Shown one piece after another: positions 1 to 6,994 of a DNA stretch of 45,176 bases. Source of the stretch: Novosphingobium sp. 18050 (GTDB lineage Bacteria; Pseudomonadota; Alphaproteobacteria; Sphingomonadales; Sphingomonadaceae); NCBI RefSeq assembly GCF_902706195.1, contig NZ_CACSJO010000031.1:1-45176 (forward strand), in the 5' to 3' direction. Both the position numbers and the translations under genes were made by a program. Below the pieces are notes generated by a model, which saw only the letters and a program-made list of their open reading frames with translations, made no database searches and was not told the DNA's origin. Numbering within the stretch: position 1 is the first letter of the stretch; each line of letters opens with the position of its first letter.

Positions 1-63
1 GATCAGATGCCAGTCCGAGTGGCGGTGAAGGCGTAGCCGAGCCGCCCTCGATACTTAGTAATT

Positions 64-230
64 GGAAACAAACTCAATGACTTGTTTCCTATCGAGCTTC
101 GTGAGAATCCTGTCTCATCAGGGTAAAATCAGACGGGATATCCCAACCCCCGACGATCCGCGTCCCAATAGACCTGAATTTGAAATACGAGACGCCCTTC
201 AAGGCGAACTCTAGGACCAAATGAGACAGG
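64..230. repeat. Dyad repeats upstream of the recombinase gene; candidate res site
   Basis: The 237 bases before the recombinase gene hold no convincing gene. They contain a perfect 8-bp dyad, GGAAACAA (64-71) and TTGTTTCC (82-89), with a 10-base spacer. They also contain a longer-range inverted pair, CCTGTCTCAT (109-118) and ATGAGACAGG (221-230). Resolvase-family serine recombinases often act at a res region of several dyads just upstream of their own gene, so this is a plausible binding or crossover region. The subsites do not match any res consensus I know well, so the role is inferred. Confidence 0.35.
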
Positions 231-237
231 AGCCGCC

Positions 238-780
238 ATGATCATCGGATACGCCCGCGTGAGTTCGACCTCCCAGTCGCTCGATATCCAGAACGAAGCT
301 CTCACTGCTGCCGGATGCGAGAAGGTGTTCGCCGAGAAGGTGTCGGGACGCTCGGCCACCGACCGCGAGCAGTTGGCGCTGGCGCTTTCCTTCGCAAGGG
401 AATCTGATGTCTTGGTCGTAACCCGGCTCGACCGTCTGGCCCGCAGCGTAGCTGACCTCCACCACATCATTGAAATGTTGAGCGCGAAGGCTGTCGGCTT
501 CCGCTGCCTTAACCAGCCCGGTGTCGATACTGATACGAGTACGGGTCGCTTGAATCTGGCCATTCTTGGGGCTGTGGCTGCCTTCGAGTCGGATATCCGA
601 CGCGAAAGACAAATGGAGGGCGTGCGAAAAGCGCAAGCCGCAGGGAAATACCGGGGCCGTCCCGCCAGCATCGACCCGGTGAAGGTCAAAGAACTCAAGG
701 CGACTGGTATGGGCGCTGCGGCTATCGCCAAGACCCTGAACATCGGTCGCGCCAGCGTCTACCGTGCGCTCGCGGCCTGA
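238..780 (+). CDS. Serine recombinase, resolvase/invertase family
   Basis: A 180-residue site-specific recombinase of the small resolvase/invertase class, which cuts and rejoins DNA through a serine-phosphate intermediate. The N-terminus has the family signature GYARVSS, with the nucleophilic Ser at about residue 9. It is followed by the LDRLARS motif near residue 66 and the long E-helix segment ending in IRRERQMEGV. The last 40 residues (KELKATGMGAAAIAKTLNIG and onward) form a helix-turn-helix DNA-binding domain. The length is typical of Tn3-type resolvases. The start is preceded by AGGAG, and dyads occur upstream. No transposase lies in the window, so whether it belongs to a transposon, a plasmid-derived island or an inversion switch is open. 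Confidence 0.93.
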   Translation: MIIGYARVSSTSQSLDIQNEALTAAGCEKVFAEKVSGRSATDREQLALALSFARESDVLVVTRLDRLARSVADLHHIIEMLSAKAVGFRCLNQPGVDTDTSTGRLNLAILGAVAAFESDIRRERQMEGVRKAQAAGKYRGRPASIDPVKVKELKATGMGAAAIAKTLNIGRASVYRALAA

Positions 781-812
781 CATATAACGTCGTCGTCATC
801 CCGGAGATCACC

Positions 813-1082
813 ATGACCGAAACCGATCCCACGATCATCCCATCCCCGCTGTCGAAAACCGTCAGCCGTGACGGCATCGCTGTGGAGGTCCGCATCTTCA
901 AACTCGAAGAGGACGACGGCTGGACGCTGGAAGTGTTAAACCAGACCGGCACCTCGACCGTGTGGGAGGACCCGTTCGACACCGACGCGGCTGCCTTCGC
1001 GGCATTCCAGCGTACGGTCGAGGCCGAAGGGATGGAAACCTTCCTCGACGACGACGCCGAGGGCTGGACTACGATCCACTAA
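813..1082 (+). CDS. Hypothetical acidic 89-residue protein
   Basis: Not recognised. The product is short and very acidic, with runs such as EEDDG and DDDAEG, and has no signal peptide or membrane segment. A GGAG ribosome binding site lies 7 bases before the ATG. It follows the recombinase by 32 bases on the same strand and may be cotranscribed with it. The residue pattern (predicted strand WTLEVLNQTGTSTVWED, then a helix AAAFAAFQRTVEAEGM) is consistent with a small folded protein. It ends only 3 bases from the convergent gene at 1086, which supports both as real, tightly packed genes. Confidence 0.6.
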   Translation: MTETDPTIIPSPLSKTVSRDGIAVEVRIFKLEEDDGWTLEVLNQTGTSTVWEDPFDTDAAAFAAFQRTVEAEGMETFLDDDAEGWTTIH

Positions 1083-1085
1083 CGA

Positions 1086-1352
1086 TCATCTCGCCAGAAG
1101 GCCGCACAGCGCCCGGTACTGCGACGCGGCGTCTGCATCTTCAAACCCAAACCGGACGATATCTTGACGAGACCTCGCCATCCGCCATGCTCGAAGCCCC
1201 TTACGGCGGCACCACAGGGCCAGTTCATCGCCGATGAACTCGGGGCAATCGCCCTCTTCCATGTGGATCGTAACCTCATCGACGATCACGATGGCAGGGC
1301 TGTGGCTCGAAAGGCGCTCGTTCAATGTTCGTAGGGACGGTGTCATCATCAC
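1086..1352 (-). CDS. Hypothetical 88-residue protein
   Basis: Not recognised. It is soluble, with no signal peptide. It has alternating hydrophobic segments (PAIVIVDEVTIHM) and a basic centre (WCRRKGLRAWRMARSRQD), and ends in a short helix (ASQYRALCGLLAR). Three consecutive start codons are possible (GTG 1352, ATG 1349, ATG 1346); the longest is given. It converges on the preceding gene with a 3-base gap. It may be an accessory gene carried with the recombinase. Confidence 0.5.
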   Translation of the reverse strand: MMMTPSLRTLNERLSSHSPAIVIVDEVTIHMEEGDCPEFIGDELALWCRRKGLRAWRMARSRQDIVRFGFEDADAASQYRALCGLLAR

Positions 1353-1398
1353 CTATTTATCGACGAGGGTTCCCTGAACCTGTTGTCCCGAAAGCTGC

Positions 1399-1587
1399 TC
1401 ACGGCCTAACGTTGGCGGGCTCCGGCCCCTCTCTGTCGACGCCGTGAAGCCATGTGCGGAACTCTTCAAGGGTCATAGCCTCGCACTGCGACGCCGCAGA
1501 TTGCATGATCCGCTCCACGATCTCTGCAGGAACCTCGCCGCCGTCGCAGAATGGGCATCCGCAAGCGCCTTCTTCAACCACTGCCAT
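1399..1587 (-). CDS. Small Cys-rich hypothetical protein (62 aa)
   Basis: Not recognised by family. The N-terminus carries CGCPFC at about residues 9-14, a possible metal- or redox-active Cys pair, with a further Cys near residue 36. The rest is a helix with acidic residues. A longer reading frame opens at 1626, but the ATG at 1587 is preferred. It overlaps the stop of the upstream gene as TGATG, the typical arrangement for translational re-initiation, and has AAGGA just upstream. This pairs it with the 57-residue CxxC protein at 1587-1760. Confidence 0.5.
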   Translation of the reverse strand: MAVVEEGACGCPFCDGGEVPAEIVERIMQSAASQCEAMTLEEFRTWLHGVDREGPEPANVRP

Positions 1588-1760
1588 CAATGAAGCGTCC
1601 TTCCACCCCCGGAGGTCCCGAGGCACGAATGGCAGATGATCGCGAGAACTTCATCGCCCCGGATCGTCACCTGCCCGCCCAAGAACGGGCCGTGGCAGCG
1701 ATCACAACCTCGGGCCACCGCAGCCTCTACCAGCGATACGTCAGAGTCGTTGAAGTCCAT
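1587..1760 (-). CDS. Small zinc-ribbon-like protein (57 aa)
   Basis: A short frame with two CxxC knuckles, CDRC at residues 19-22 and CHSC at 43-46, separated by about 20 residues. That geometry fits a small zinc ribbon. GGAGGG lies directly upstream of the ATG with a short 4-base spacer. The stop TGA overlaps the ATG of the next small Cys protein (TGATG), so the two are probably coupled in translation. The function is unknown. DnaK-suppressor-like and other mini zinc-ribbon proteins of mobile elements have a similar look, but I cannot assign it to a family. Confidence 0.5.
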   Translation of the reverse strand: MDFNDSDVSLVEAAVARGCDRCHGPFLGGQVTIRGDEVLAIICHSCLGTSGGGRTLH

Positions 1761-1784
1761 CAGCCCTCCAGATCGTCCCGGCCA

Positions 1785-1901
1785 TCATCGCCTCCGGGCC
1801 TGTCCAGTGCAACGATCAACCTCGACCGAGGCTCCATCATTGCCCGACAGACTGCCAGCCACGATTACCTCCACGATGCCTTCAACCCTCACCCAGAACA
1901 T
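1785..1901 (-). CDS. Possible 38-residue leader gene of the small-Cys operon
   Basis: A short frame starting MFWVRVEGIVEVIVAG and ending RCTGQARRR, 24 bases upstream of the zinc-ribbon mini-gene on the same strand. GGGA lies 5 bases before the ATG. A rival reading frame begins at the double ATG at 1840-1835 and ends in a TGA that overlaps the ATG at 1760. Only one of the two, or neither, may be translated. No family is recognised. Confidence 0.22.
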   Translation of the reverse strand: MFWVRVEGIVEVIVAGSLSGNDGASVEVDRCTGQARRR

Positions 1902-1912
1902 GGAGTCCCAGC

Positions 1913-2203
1913 ATGACTACACCCTCGAAACCGCCGCAGACAGGGTACGAAATCGATGCTTCCAATGCCGATGTTCCTGCGGCCCAAAATGGTACTCAGC
2001 GGAACCCAGCAGGGCTCACCATTTTCCACAGTGTGTTGGAACTGGTGAACGAGGCGCGGGAAACGCGCCTTACCGCATTTCCTTTTTTGCCGGACATGCC
2101 GCTGCCGGGTCAGGTGGATCGCGGTGCTTACGTGTGGATGCGTGAGCATACGGGCCGAGATCGTAGCGCGGGCTTGCATGGGGACTTCGCCCGCGCCAAT
2201 TAG
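1913..2203 (+). CDS. Hypothetical 96-residue protein
   Basis: Not recognised. It has a GGAG site 7 bases upstream of the ATG, a polar Pro/Gln/Asn-rich N-terminal third, and then a helix-rich centre (FHSVLELVNEARETRL) and a Trp/Arg-rich end. No signal peptide or membrane segment is seen. It ends 5 bases before trmL, and its last codons overlap the candidate trmL promoter, so it need not be part of the trmL transcript. Codon use is less regular than in the flanking housekeeping genes, and it may belong to the accessory stretch. Confidence 0.42.
   Translation: MTTPSKPPQTGYEIDASNADVPAAQNGTQRNPAGLTIFHSVLELVNEARETRLTAFPFLPDMPLPGQVDRGAYVWMREHTGRDRSAGLHGDFARAN
2174..2202 (+). promoter_or_regulatory. 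Candidate trmL promoter giving a leaderless mRNA
   Basis: TTGCAT (2174-2179) and CAATTA (2197-2202) are spaced by 17 bases. Transcription would start about at the trmL ATG (2209). That fits the absence of any Shine-Dalgarno sequence before trmL. This is inferred from sequence alone. Confidence 0.35.
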
Positions 2204-2208
2204 CCTGA

Positions 2209-2661
2209 ATGCGCATTGCTCTTTTTGAACCTGAAATCGCCGGGAATGTCGGCGCCATTCTGCGCCTCGGTGCCTGTTTTGGGGCGGCTGTCGATCTTAT
2301 CGAGCCCATGGGTTTCGAATGGGACGATCGGAGAGTTCGCCGGACCGCGATGGACTATATCGATCATGTCACCATCGCACGTCATGCCGACTTCGATGCG
2401 TTCCGGGCTGCCATTGGCCCGCGAAGACTGGTGCTGTTCACTACGAAGAGCCATGAATCGGCCTATGATTTCCGTTTTAAGGCGGACGATGTCCTGCTCT
2501 TTGGAAAGGAAAGCGCGGGTGTGCCTGTCGCTATAGCCGACAGTTGCCATGCGCAGGTGCGCATTCCGATGCGGCCGCAGGTGCGTTCGATGAACCTTGC
2601 TACATCGGCGGCGCTGGCACTTGGCGAAGCGCTGCGACAAACGGACACTTTGCCGGGTTGA
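2209..2661 (+). CDS. trmL: tRNA (cytidine(34)-2'-O)-methyltransferase TrmL
   Basis: A SPOUT-class (trefoil knot) methyltransferase of 150 residues that 2'-O-methylates the wobble C or U of tRNA-Leu isoacceptors using S-adenosylmethionine. Visible motifs are the N-terminal GNVGAILRL (about residues 12-20), GKESAGVP (about 99-106), and the C-terminal knot segment IPMRPQVRSMNLATSAA (about 119-135), which binds SAM. The length is normal for TrmL/YibK. The start ATG has no ribosome binding site and sits where transcription is predicted to begin, suggesting leaderless translation. It stands alone between the accessory stretch and the ECF sigma module. Confidence 0.95.
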   Translation: MRIALFEPEIAGNVGAILRLGACFGAAVDLIEPMGFEWDDRRVRRTAMDYIDHVTIARHADFDAFRAAIGPRRLVLFTTKSHESAYDFRFKADDVLLFGKESAGVPVAIADSCHAQVRIPMRPQVRSMNLATSAALALGEALRQTDTLPG

Positions 2662-2690
2662 CTGGCCCACGCCGTCAGCATTCGAACTCG

Positions 2691-2723
2691 GCAAATTTCA
2701 CCTGCATGGAAGCCGAAATTTGC
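2691..2723. repeat. Intergenic inverted repeat between trmL and the sigma gene
   Basis: GCAAATTTC (2691-2699) and GAAATTTGC (2715-2723) form a perfect 9-bp dyad with a 15-base spacer in the 157-base gap after trmL. There is no T-run, so it is not a clear intrinsic terminator. It could be a trmL 3' hairpin or an operator upstream of the sigma gene. Confidence 0.35.
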
Positions 2724-2818
2724 GGCTTGCGCTTTCGGGAATTCGATTCACGTTCGGAACAGTACTTCGATTGCCGGTTTGAGCTAGGCATTCAGGGTAA
2801 GGTCGTCTGGGGCATCGA

Positions 2819-3394
2819 ATGGGCAAGGTCGGCGAAGAGAATGCGGGCGACGCGAGGACCAGACTGGTCGTCGCCTTGCGCGAGGCAGGAGCCGGCGACG
2901 TTTCGGCATTGCGCCGGGTCTATGGTCTGACCTCGGCGAAACTATTTGGCATTTGCCTTCGTATCTCTGGTGACAGGGAAGCTGCGGAGGATATTTTGCA
3001 GGATGTTTACGTCAAGATCTGGCGCCGGGCCGCCACTTTCGATGCTGCCCGCGCGAGCCCGGTAAGTTGGCTGGCGACGATCGCGCACAATGCTGCCATC
3101 GACTGGAGGCGTGCGCAGCCGCGCCGGGATACCGCGCCGGAAGGGGCGTTGGGAACCGTCGCCGATGATGCGCCGCAAGCCGATGAGGTGATGGTGCAGG
3201 ACGAAGAGCGTCTGCGCCTGCTCGCATGTCTGAATGGGCTTGAGCGGCAACAGGCCGAAGCCATCCGCAGTACGTTCCTGGGGGGGCTGACCTACCAGCA
3301 ACTGGCCGACCACCTGCAGACGCCGCTGGGGACAATCAAGAGCTGGATCAGGCGCGGTATGCTCAAGCTCAAGGTGTGCCTCGGCGATGGCTGA
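2819..3394 (+). CDS. ECF-type RNA polymerase sigma factor (SigK-like)
   Basis: A group 4 (extracytoplasmic function) sigma factor of 191 residues. Region 2 is seen as AAEDILQDVYVKIWRR (about residues 58-73), followed by the -10-recognition segment VSWLATIAHNAAIDWRR. Region 4 has the helix-turn-helix TYQQLADHLQTPLGTIKSWI near the C-terminus. Its stop overlaps the start of the downstream anti-sigma gene by 8 bases (ATGGCTGA), the usual coupling for sigma/anti-sigma pairs. An RskA-type partner and the fasciclin/MsrB genes downstream suggest an envelope or oxidative stress response. The start context is weak, so the N-terminus could shift slightly. Confidence 0.93.
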   Translation: MGKVGEENAGDARTRLVVALREAGAGDVSALRRVYGLTSAKLFGICLRISGDREAAEDILQDVYVKIWRRAATFDAARASPVSWLATIAHNAAIDWRRAQPRRDTAPEGALGTVADDAPQADEVMVQDEERLRLLACLNGLERQQAEAIRSTFLGGLTYQQLADHLQTPLGTIKSWIRRGMLKLKVCLGDG

Positions 3395-4097
3395 TCCGCA
3401 TCTGTCTCCCGAACATGAATCCCTTGCCGCCGAGCTGGCGCTGGGGGTCCTCGAAGGTCCGGACCGCGCCGAGGCGCTGCGTCTGACGCTGTCGGACCCG
3501 GCTTTCGCGGCCGAGGTGGAGGCATGGCGGCGTCGTCTGTCGCCGCTGCTGGGGACGGTGGTCGCGGCAGTGCCGTCGCCGCGTGTCTGGAATGCGGTCG
3601 AAGCGCGTATTGGGGAGGGGGGAGAAATGCTACCGTCGGCCCGCCTGCGCAGCTTGAGGTTGTGGCGCGGCGCAGCGTTTGTTTCCGGCGCTATCGCGGC
3701 GGGCCTGGCCCTGATCCTCGTCAGCGGCCCGCCTGCGCCTTCGGTCGTCGTGGTGCCTCCGGCTACATCCATTGCCGTCTCGCAGCTTTCGGGGGCCGAT
3801 AGCAGCGCTACCATGGCGGTGGCCTACGATCCGCAGAAGGGTTTGCTGCGCCTGGGTGCCGCTGCGCTGGAGGGTTCTGCGAAGAGCCCCGAGCTATGGA
3901 TCATTCCAGAGGACGGGGTGCCGCGTTCACTGGGTATCGTGCGCGCCGATGGTGACGAGATTACGGTCGATGCAGGCCTTCGCCGCTTCATGAGCGATGG
4001 GGCGACTCTGGCGATTACCATGGAGGACGCGTCAAGCGCTCCTCACAAGGCGCCCAGTGCGGCGCCGGTGCTGGCCGGAAAGTTTTCGATTATCTGA
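3387..4097 (+). CDS. Anti-sigma factor, RskA family membrane protein
   Basis: A 236-residue single-pass anti-sigma factor. The cytoplasmic N-terminal part (about 1-85) has the helical anti-sigma fold, with ESLAAELALGVLEGPDRAEA near the start. One membrane helix follows at about residues 93-112. The periplasmic C-terminal RskA domain contains the conserved stretch GSAKSPELWIIPEDGVPRSL. It would hold the upstream sigma factor inactive until an envelope signal triggers release or proteolysis. No Zn-binding HxxxCxxC motif is seen, so it is not a ZAS-type redox sensor. It is translationally coupled to the sigma gene. Confidence 0.92.
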   Translation: MADPHLSPEHESLAAELALGVLEGPDRAEALRLTLSDPAFAAEVEAWRRRLSPLLGTVVAAVPSPRVWNAVEARIGEGGEMLPSARLRSLRLWRGAAFVSGAIAAGLALILVSGPPAPSVVVVPPATSIAVSQLSGADSSATMAVAYDPQKGLLRLGAAALEGSAKSPELWIIPEDGVPRSLGIVRADGDEITVDAGLRRFMSDGATLAITMEDASSAPHKAPSAAPVLAGKFSII

Positions 4098-4106
4098 GCG
4101 GCAGGT

Positions 4107-4133
4107 GCATCCGGCCCATGCTGGCCTTCGTAC
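4107..4133 (+). promoter_or_regulatory. Candidate ECF promoter upstream of the fasciclin gene
   Basis: GCATCC (4107-4112), a 16-base spacer and CGTAC (4129-4133) lie between the anti-sigma gene and the fasciclin gene. Mycobacterial SigK, which has an RskA partner, uses CCATCC-N16/17-CGAAT, and this site resembles it in sequence and spacing. No clear second copy was found upstream of the sigma gene, so the assignment is tentative. Confidence 0.3.
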
Positions 4134-4182
4134 CTTCGTTCGCATCCCACGAAACGGGGTGCGAGATGGAAGGATGCTTAAC

Positions 4183-4746
4183 ATGAAGGCACAATCCCGG
4201 ACATTCACCGTAGCCCTGGCAGGTGCGCTCGTACTCGGCGGCGCCACGTCGGTATATGCGGGCTCCAACCCGATGGTTGGCGGCGCTGCGATGTATTCGA
4301 CGAAGAATATCGTCGAGAACGCCGTCAACTCCAAGGACCACACCACGCTCGTGGCGGCGGTAAAGGCCGCCGGTCTGGTGGAAACGCTGTCTGGCCCCGG
4401 GCCCTTCACCGTTTTCGCGCCGACCAATGCCGCGTTCGCCAAGTTGCCCGCAGGCACTGTCGAATCGCTGGTAAAGCCTGAGAACAAGGCGATGCTCACC
4501 AAGATCCTCACCTATCATGTGGTCGCCGGCCGGATGACCGCCACGGATATCGCCGCCAACGCCAAGATGCACGGCGGCAAGGCCACGCTGACAACCGTAG
4601 AAGGTGAGAAGCTGACCGCGTGGAAGGACAAGGCCGGCGCCTGGTGGCTCAGCGATGCCAAGGGCGGCAAGTCCAAGATAACGATCCCCAACGTCATGCA
4701 GTCCAACGGCGTGATCCACGTCGTCGATACGGTGTTGATGCCCTGA
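4183..4746 (+). CDS. Secreted fasciclin (FAS1) domain protein
   Basis: A 187-residue exported protein with one FAS1 domain. A signal peptide covers about residues 1-25 (KAQSRTFTVALAGALVLGG, cleavage after VYA). The FAS1 core shows the H1 motif FTVFAPTNAAFAKLP (about 74-88), YHVV (about 113-116) and the C-terminal H2-like NGVIHVVDTVLMP. FAS1 domains mediate adhesion or ligand binding at the cell surface; the specific partner is unknown. The ATG at 4183 is chosen over 4174 because GGAAGGA lies 8 bases upstream and the product begins with a proper signal peptide. It follows the sigma/anti-sigma pair and precedes msrB, as in other bacterial ECF-FAS1-MsrB clusters. Confidence 0.93.
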   Translation: MKAQSRTFTVALAGALVLGGATSVYAGSNPMVGGAAMYSTKNIVENAVNSKDHTTLVAAVKAAGLVETLSGPGPFTVFAPTNAAFAKLPAGTVESLVKPENKAMLTKILTYHVVAGRMTATDIAANAKMHGGKATLTTVEGEKLTAWKDKAGAWWLSDAKGGKSKITIPNVMQSNGVIHVVDTVLMP

Positions 4747-4789
4747 CGGGGCGCAGGCGGGGTCGATGGCCAAAGGTCACGGCCCCGTC
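4745..4789 (+). repeat. Hairpin between fasciclin gene and msrB
   Basis: GACGGGGC (4745-4752) and GCCCCGTC (4782-4789) form an 8-bp stem around a 29-base loop, followed by a T-rich stretch (ttcccttttcc). It could act as a partial terminator that lowers msrB relative to the fasciclin gene. Confidence 0.35.
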
Positions 4790-4823
4790 GTTCCCTTTTC
4801 CGGCCTGACTACAGGAGCCGATC

Positions 4824-5324
4824 ATGCCTTCGATCCCGCACCGCCGCGATGTCCTGCGCCTTTGTGGTTCGGCCGCAGTCGCCGCGATCTGCTGCCGGGC
4901 ATTCGGAGCTGAGGCTCTGGCGGCGTCTCCCGTGTCGGGAACGCTCAGGTTAACCGACGCCGAGTGGAGGCAGCGTCTTTCCCCGCAGGCTTACGATATC
5001 CTGCGAAGGGGCGGGACGGAGCGGGCCTTCACGAGTCCGCTGAACAAGGAACATCGCAAGGGGCGGTTCCTCTGCGCGGGCTGCGCCTTGCCGCTATTCG
5101 CATCGACGACCAAGTTCGATAGCGGCACCGGCTGGCCCAGCTTCTACGATCACTATCCCCGTGCGATCTCCACCAGGATCGACCGCAAGTTCGGCATGAA
5201 TCGTACCGAGGTCTCGTGCGCCCGCTGCATGGGCCATTTGGGGCACGTCTTCGACGACGGACCGAAGCCGACCGGGCTGCGGTATTGCATGAACGGCGCG
5301 GCGATGAAGTTCGAACCCGCCTGA
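4824..5324 (+). CDS. msrB: Exported peptide-methionine (R)-S-oxide reductase MsrB
   Basis: Reduces methionine-R-sulfoxide in oxidised proteins. The 166-residue protein has an N-terminal export signal with a twin arginine (HRRDVLRL) and a hydrophobic stretch to about residue 34, so it probably works in the periplasm. The catalytic domain has the zinc-binding pairs CAGC (84-87) and CARC (132-135), the GTGWPSF substrate loop, and the catalytic Cys in RYCMN (about residue 155). An AGGAG site lies ahead of the ATG. It forms the last gene of the ECF sigma module, matching a role in envelope oxidative damage repair. It ends 15 bases from the convergent bufC gene, with no terminator between. Confidence 0.96.
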   Translation: MPSIPHRRDVLRLCGSAAVAAICCRAFGAEALAASPVSGTLRLTDAEWRQRLSPQAYDILRRGGTERAFTSPLNKEHRKGRFLCAGCALPLFASTTKFDSGTGWPSFYDHYPRAISTRIDRKFGMNRTEVSCARCMGHLGHVFDDGPKPTGLRYCMNGAAMKFEPA

Positions 5325-5339
5325 CGGTTATGATAAGCC

Positions 5340-6092
5340 TCAGTCCGGCCCCGCGCCGACGATGAGGCCGTCTCCGATCCACTGACCTAGCAAGGCGGCG
5401 GCGCGGTCTATGCCTGCCGATTCGCCCAGCGTCTCGATCAGCGACCCGCATAGCGCGGTGAAATCCTGCCTTGCGGCGCAGCGGATTATCGCCTGCTCCT
5501 CCACCGCGTCGATAGTGCGAAAGGAAGGCGCGAAGTCCTGCCTCCATACCACCAGCGCGGCCGGTTCCGGCAGGCGCTCTGCCGTGGACGGGGTTTCGCC
5601 GGCGGCAAGGGCCGACCAGATCGCGGCGGCATTGGTCGCGGCGGGGATTATGTCGAGGCTTGGCGTGAAGCGGATAATCGCGGTGTCCCAGTCGACCGCG
5701 GCCAGATCGCCGGGTGTCATCGGCGCGGCATCGGGCGCTGTGAAGGCGCGGGACAGTGCCCATTCCAGTGCCGCCAGTTCGGCGACTTCGCCGTCATCCG
5801 GATAAAGGCCGGCCAAGGTAACGGCAAAGCCTTCGGGATAGGCGTCGAGCGTCCATGCATGGGGTGGCGAGGCGTCGATATGCGTAATAGCGGCTGCCAA
5901 AAACGCATCGTCGCCCAGCCAGGCGTGCGTGTGTCCGTAGGTTTCGGCGAGGCAGGCGACGAGCTGCGTGCGATAGTTGTTCTGGTAGACGGCAAGGCCG
6001 GGTCGGGCCGCCGCGCCGATGCGGCTGGCGGCATCGTCCGATCCTTCGACTAGCCATCCGCGAAAATCGCGCTGGAGCGCAGCGAGGTTCAT
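5340..6092 (-). CDS. bufC: BufC/HvfC: DUF2063 partner of the bufferin-modifying enzyme
   Basis: A 250-residue protein with the DUF2063 N-terminal domain (LQRDFRGWLVEG, then the conserved YQNNYRTQLVACLAETYGHT). It is the usual companion of MNIO enzymes, where it helps recognise or present the precursor peptide for modification. The frame stays open 150 bases upstream, but the ATG at 6092 fits the family start and overlaps the bufB stop as ATGA, indicating coupled translation. It is the last gene of the bufA2-bufB-bufC transcript. Confidence 0.92.
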   Translation of the reverse strand: MNLAALQRDFRGWLVEGSDDAASRIGAAARPGLAVYQNNYRTQLVACLAETYGHTHAWLGDDAFLAAAITHIDASPPHAWTLDAYPEGFAVTLAGLYPDDGEVAELAALEWALSRAFTAPDAAPMTPGDLAAVDWDTAIIRFTPSLDIIPAATNAAAIWSALAAGETPSTAERLPEPAALVVWRQDFAPSFRTIDAVEEQAIIRCAARQDFTALCGSLIETLGESAGIDRAAALLGQWIGDGLIVGAGPD

Positions 6093-6931
6093 GCCGCCAC
6101 CTGTCGCTGCGAAACCGCGCCGAGTACGCGGGCCGTCGCCAGTTCGTCCAGCAGGTCTGCCAGCGGGGGGATGGCATCGTCGCGCTCGATCATCGTCGCC
6201 ACCGGGCCGAGGCGCGCCATGGCATGTTCGTAAAGCGTCCATACCGGCGGCGGAACCGGGCGGTCGTGGGTGTCGATCAGCATGTCCACGCCCTCGCTGT
6301 GCCCGGCAAGGTGGATCTGGCGCACCCGATCGGCAGGCACGCCGTCAAGGTAGGCGATCGGATCGAAGCCGTGGTTTGCGGCGCTGACGTGGATGTTGTT
6401 GACGTCGAGCAGGAGGTGGCAGCCGGTGCGCTGGCACATCGCGTCGATGAAGGCCCATTCGCTCATCGTCGATCCGTCGAAGGTGACGTAGCTGGACGGA
6501 TTCTCGACCAGCATCGCGCGGCCCAGCACGTCCTGCGCCAGGTCGATGTTGGCGCAGACGACATCCAGTGCCTCGGGCGTGTAGGGCAGGGGCAGCAGGT
6601 CGTGGGAATTGAAGCCCTCGAAGCGCGACCAGCTCAGGTGGTCGGACACGAAGAGCGGCTCGATTTCGTCGACCAGCACTCGCAGTCTGGCTAAATAGGC
6701 GCGGTCGAGACTGTCTGCGGAACCGATCGACATCGATACCCCGTGCAGGGCGACCGGATGACGTTCCCGCACGCGGCGCAGGATATCGCGCGGGCGGCCG
6801 CCGTCGACCATGAAGTTTTCGGAGATCACCTCCACGAAATCGACGGCGACATCGGTTTCGAGAAAGTCGCGGTAATGCTCCTTGCGAAGGCCGAGGCCGT
6901 AGCCGGAGAAGGTCGGGACGGATGCGGTCAT
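6089..6931 (-). CDS. bufB: BufB/HvfB: multinuclear non-heme iron oxidative enzyme (MNIO, DUF692)
   Basis: A 280-residue TIM-barrel MNIO (UPF0276/DUF692). In bufferin systems this family converts cysteines of the precursor peptide into copper-binding thiooxazole groups. Conserved segments seen in order are GYGLGLRKEHY near the start, DFVEVISENFM, VSDHLSWSR, VENPSSY, LLDVNNIHV, IHLAGHSE, the His/Asp pair in DTHDRPV, and ERDDAIPP near the C-terminus. His, Asp and Glu in these motifs are the expected iron ligands. The start MTASVPTF at 6931 is preferred over the longer frame. It lies 63 bases after bufA2 and overlaps bufC by 4 bases. Confidence 0.96.
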   Translation of the reverse strand: MTASVPTFSGYGLGLRKEHYRDFLETDVAVDFVEVISENFMVDGGRPRDILRRVRERHPVALHGVSMSIGSADSLDRAYLARLRVLVDEIEPLFVSDHLSWSRFEGFNSHDLLPLPYTPEALDVVCANIDLAQDVLGRAMLVENPSSYVTFDGSTMSEWAFIDAMCQRTGCHLLLDVNNIHVSAANHGFDPIAYLDGVPADRVRQIHLAGHSEGVDMLIDTHDRPVPPPVWTLYEHAMARLGPVATMIERDDAIPPLADLLDELATARVLGAVSQRQVAA

Positions 6932-6994
6932 GGCGGGCACTCGGCAGGAAGGGGAACCCGGGCGGCATGGCAAACCGCCCGGGCATCCTTGGCG

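Noticed and set aside
211..783. 190-codon minus-strand frame opposite the recombinase
   Set aside because: The plus-strand frame is a clear serine recombinase with a good ribosome site; the reverse frame has no family features.
2756..2780. GGAAC plus GGTTTG upstream of the ECF sigma gene as an EcfG promoter
   Set aside because: The -10 part is not CGTT and the spacing is off, so the match is too weak.
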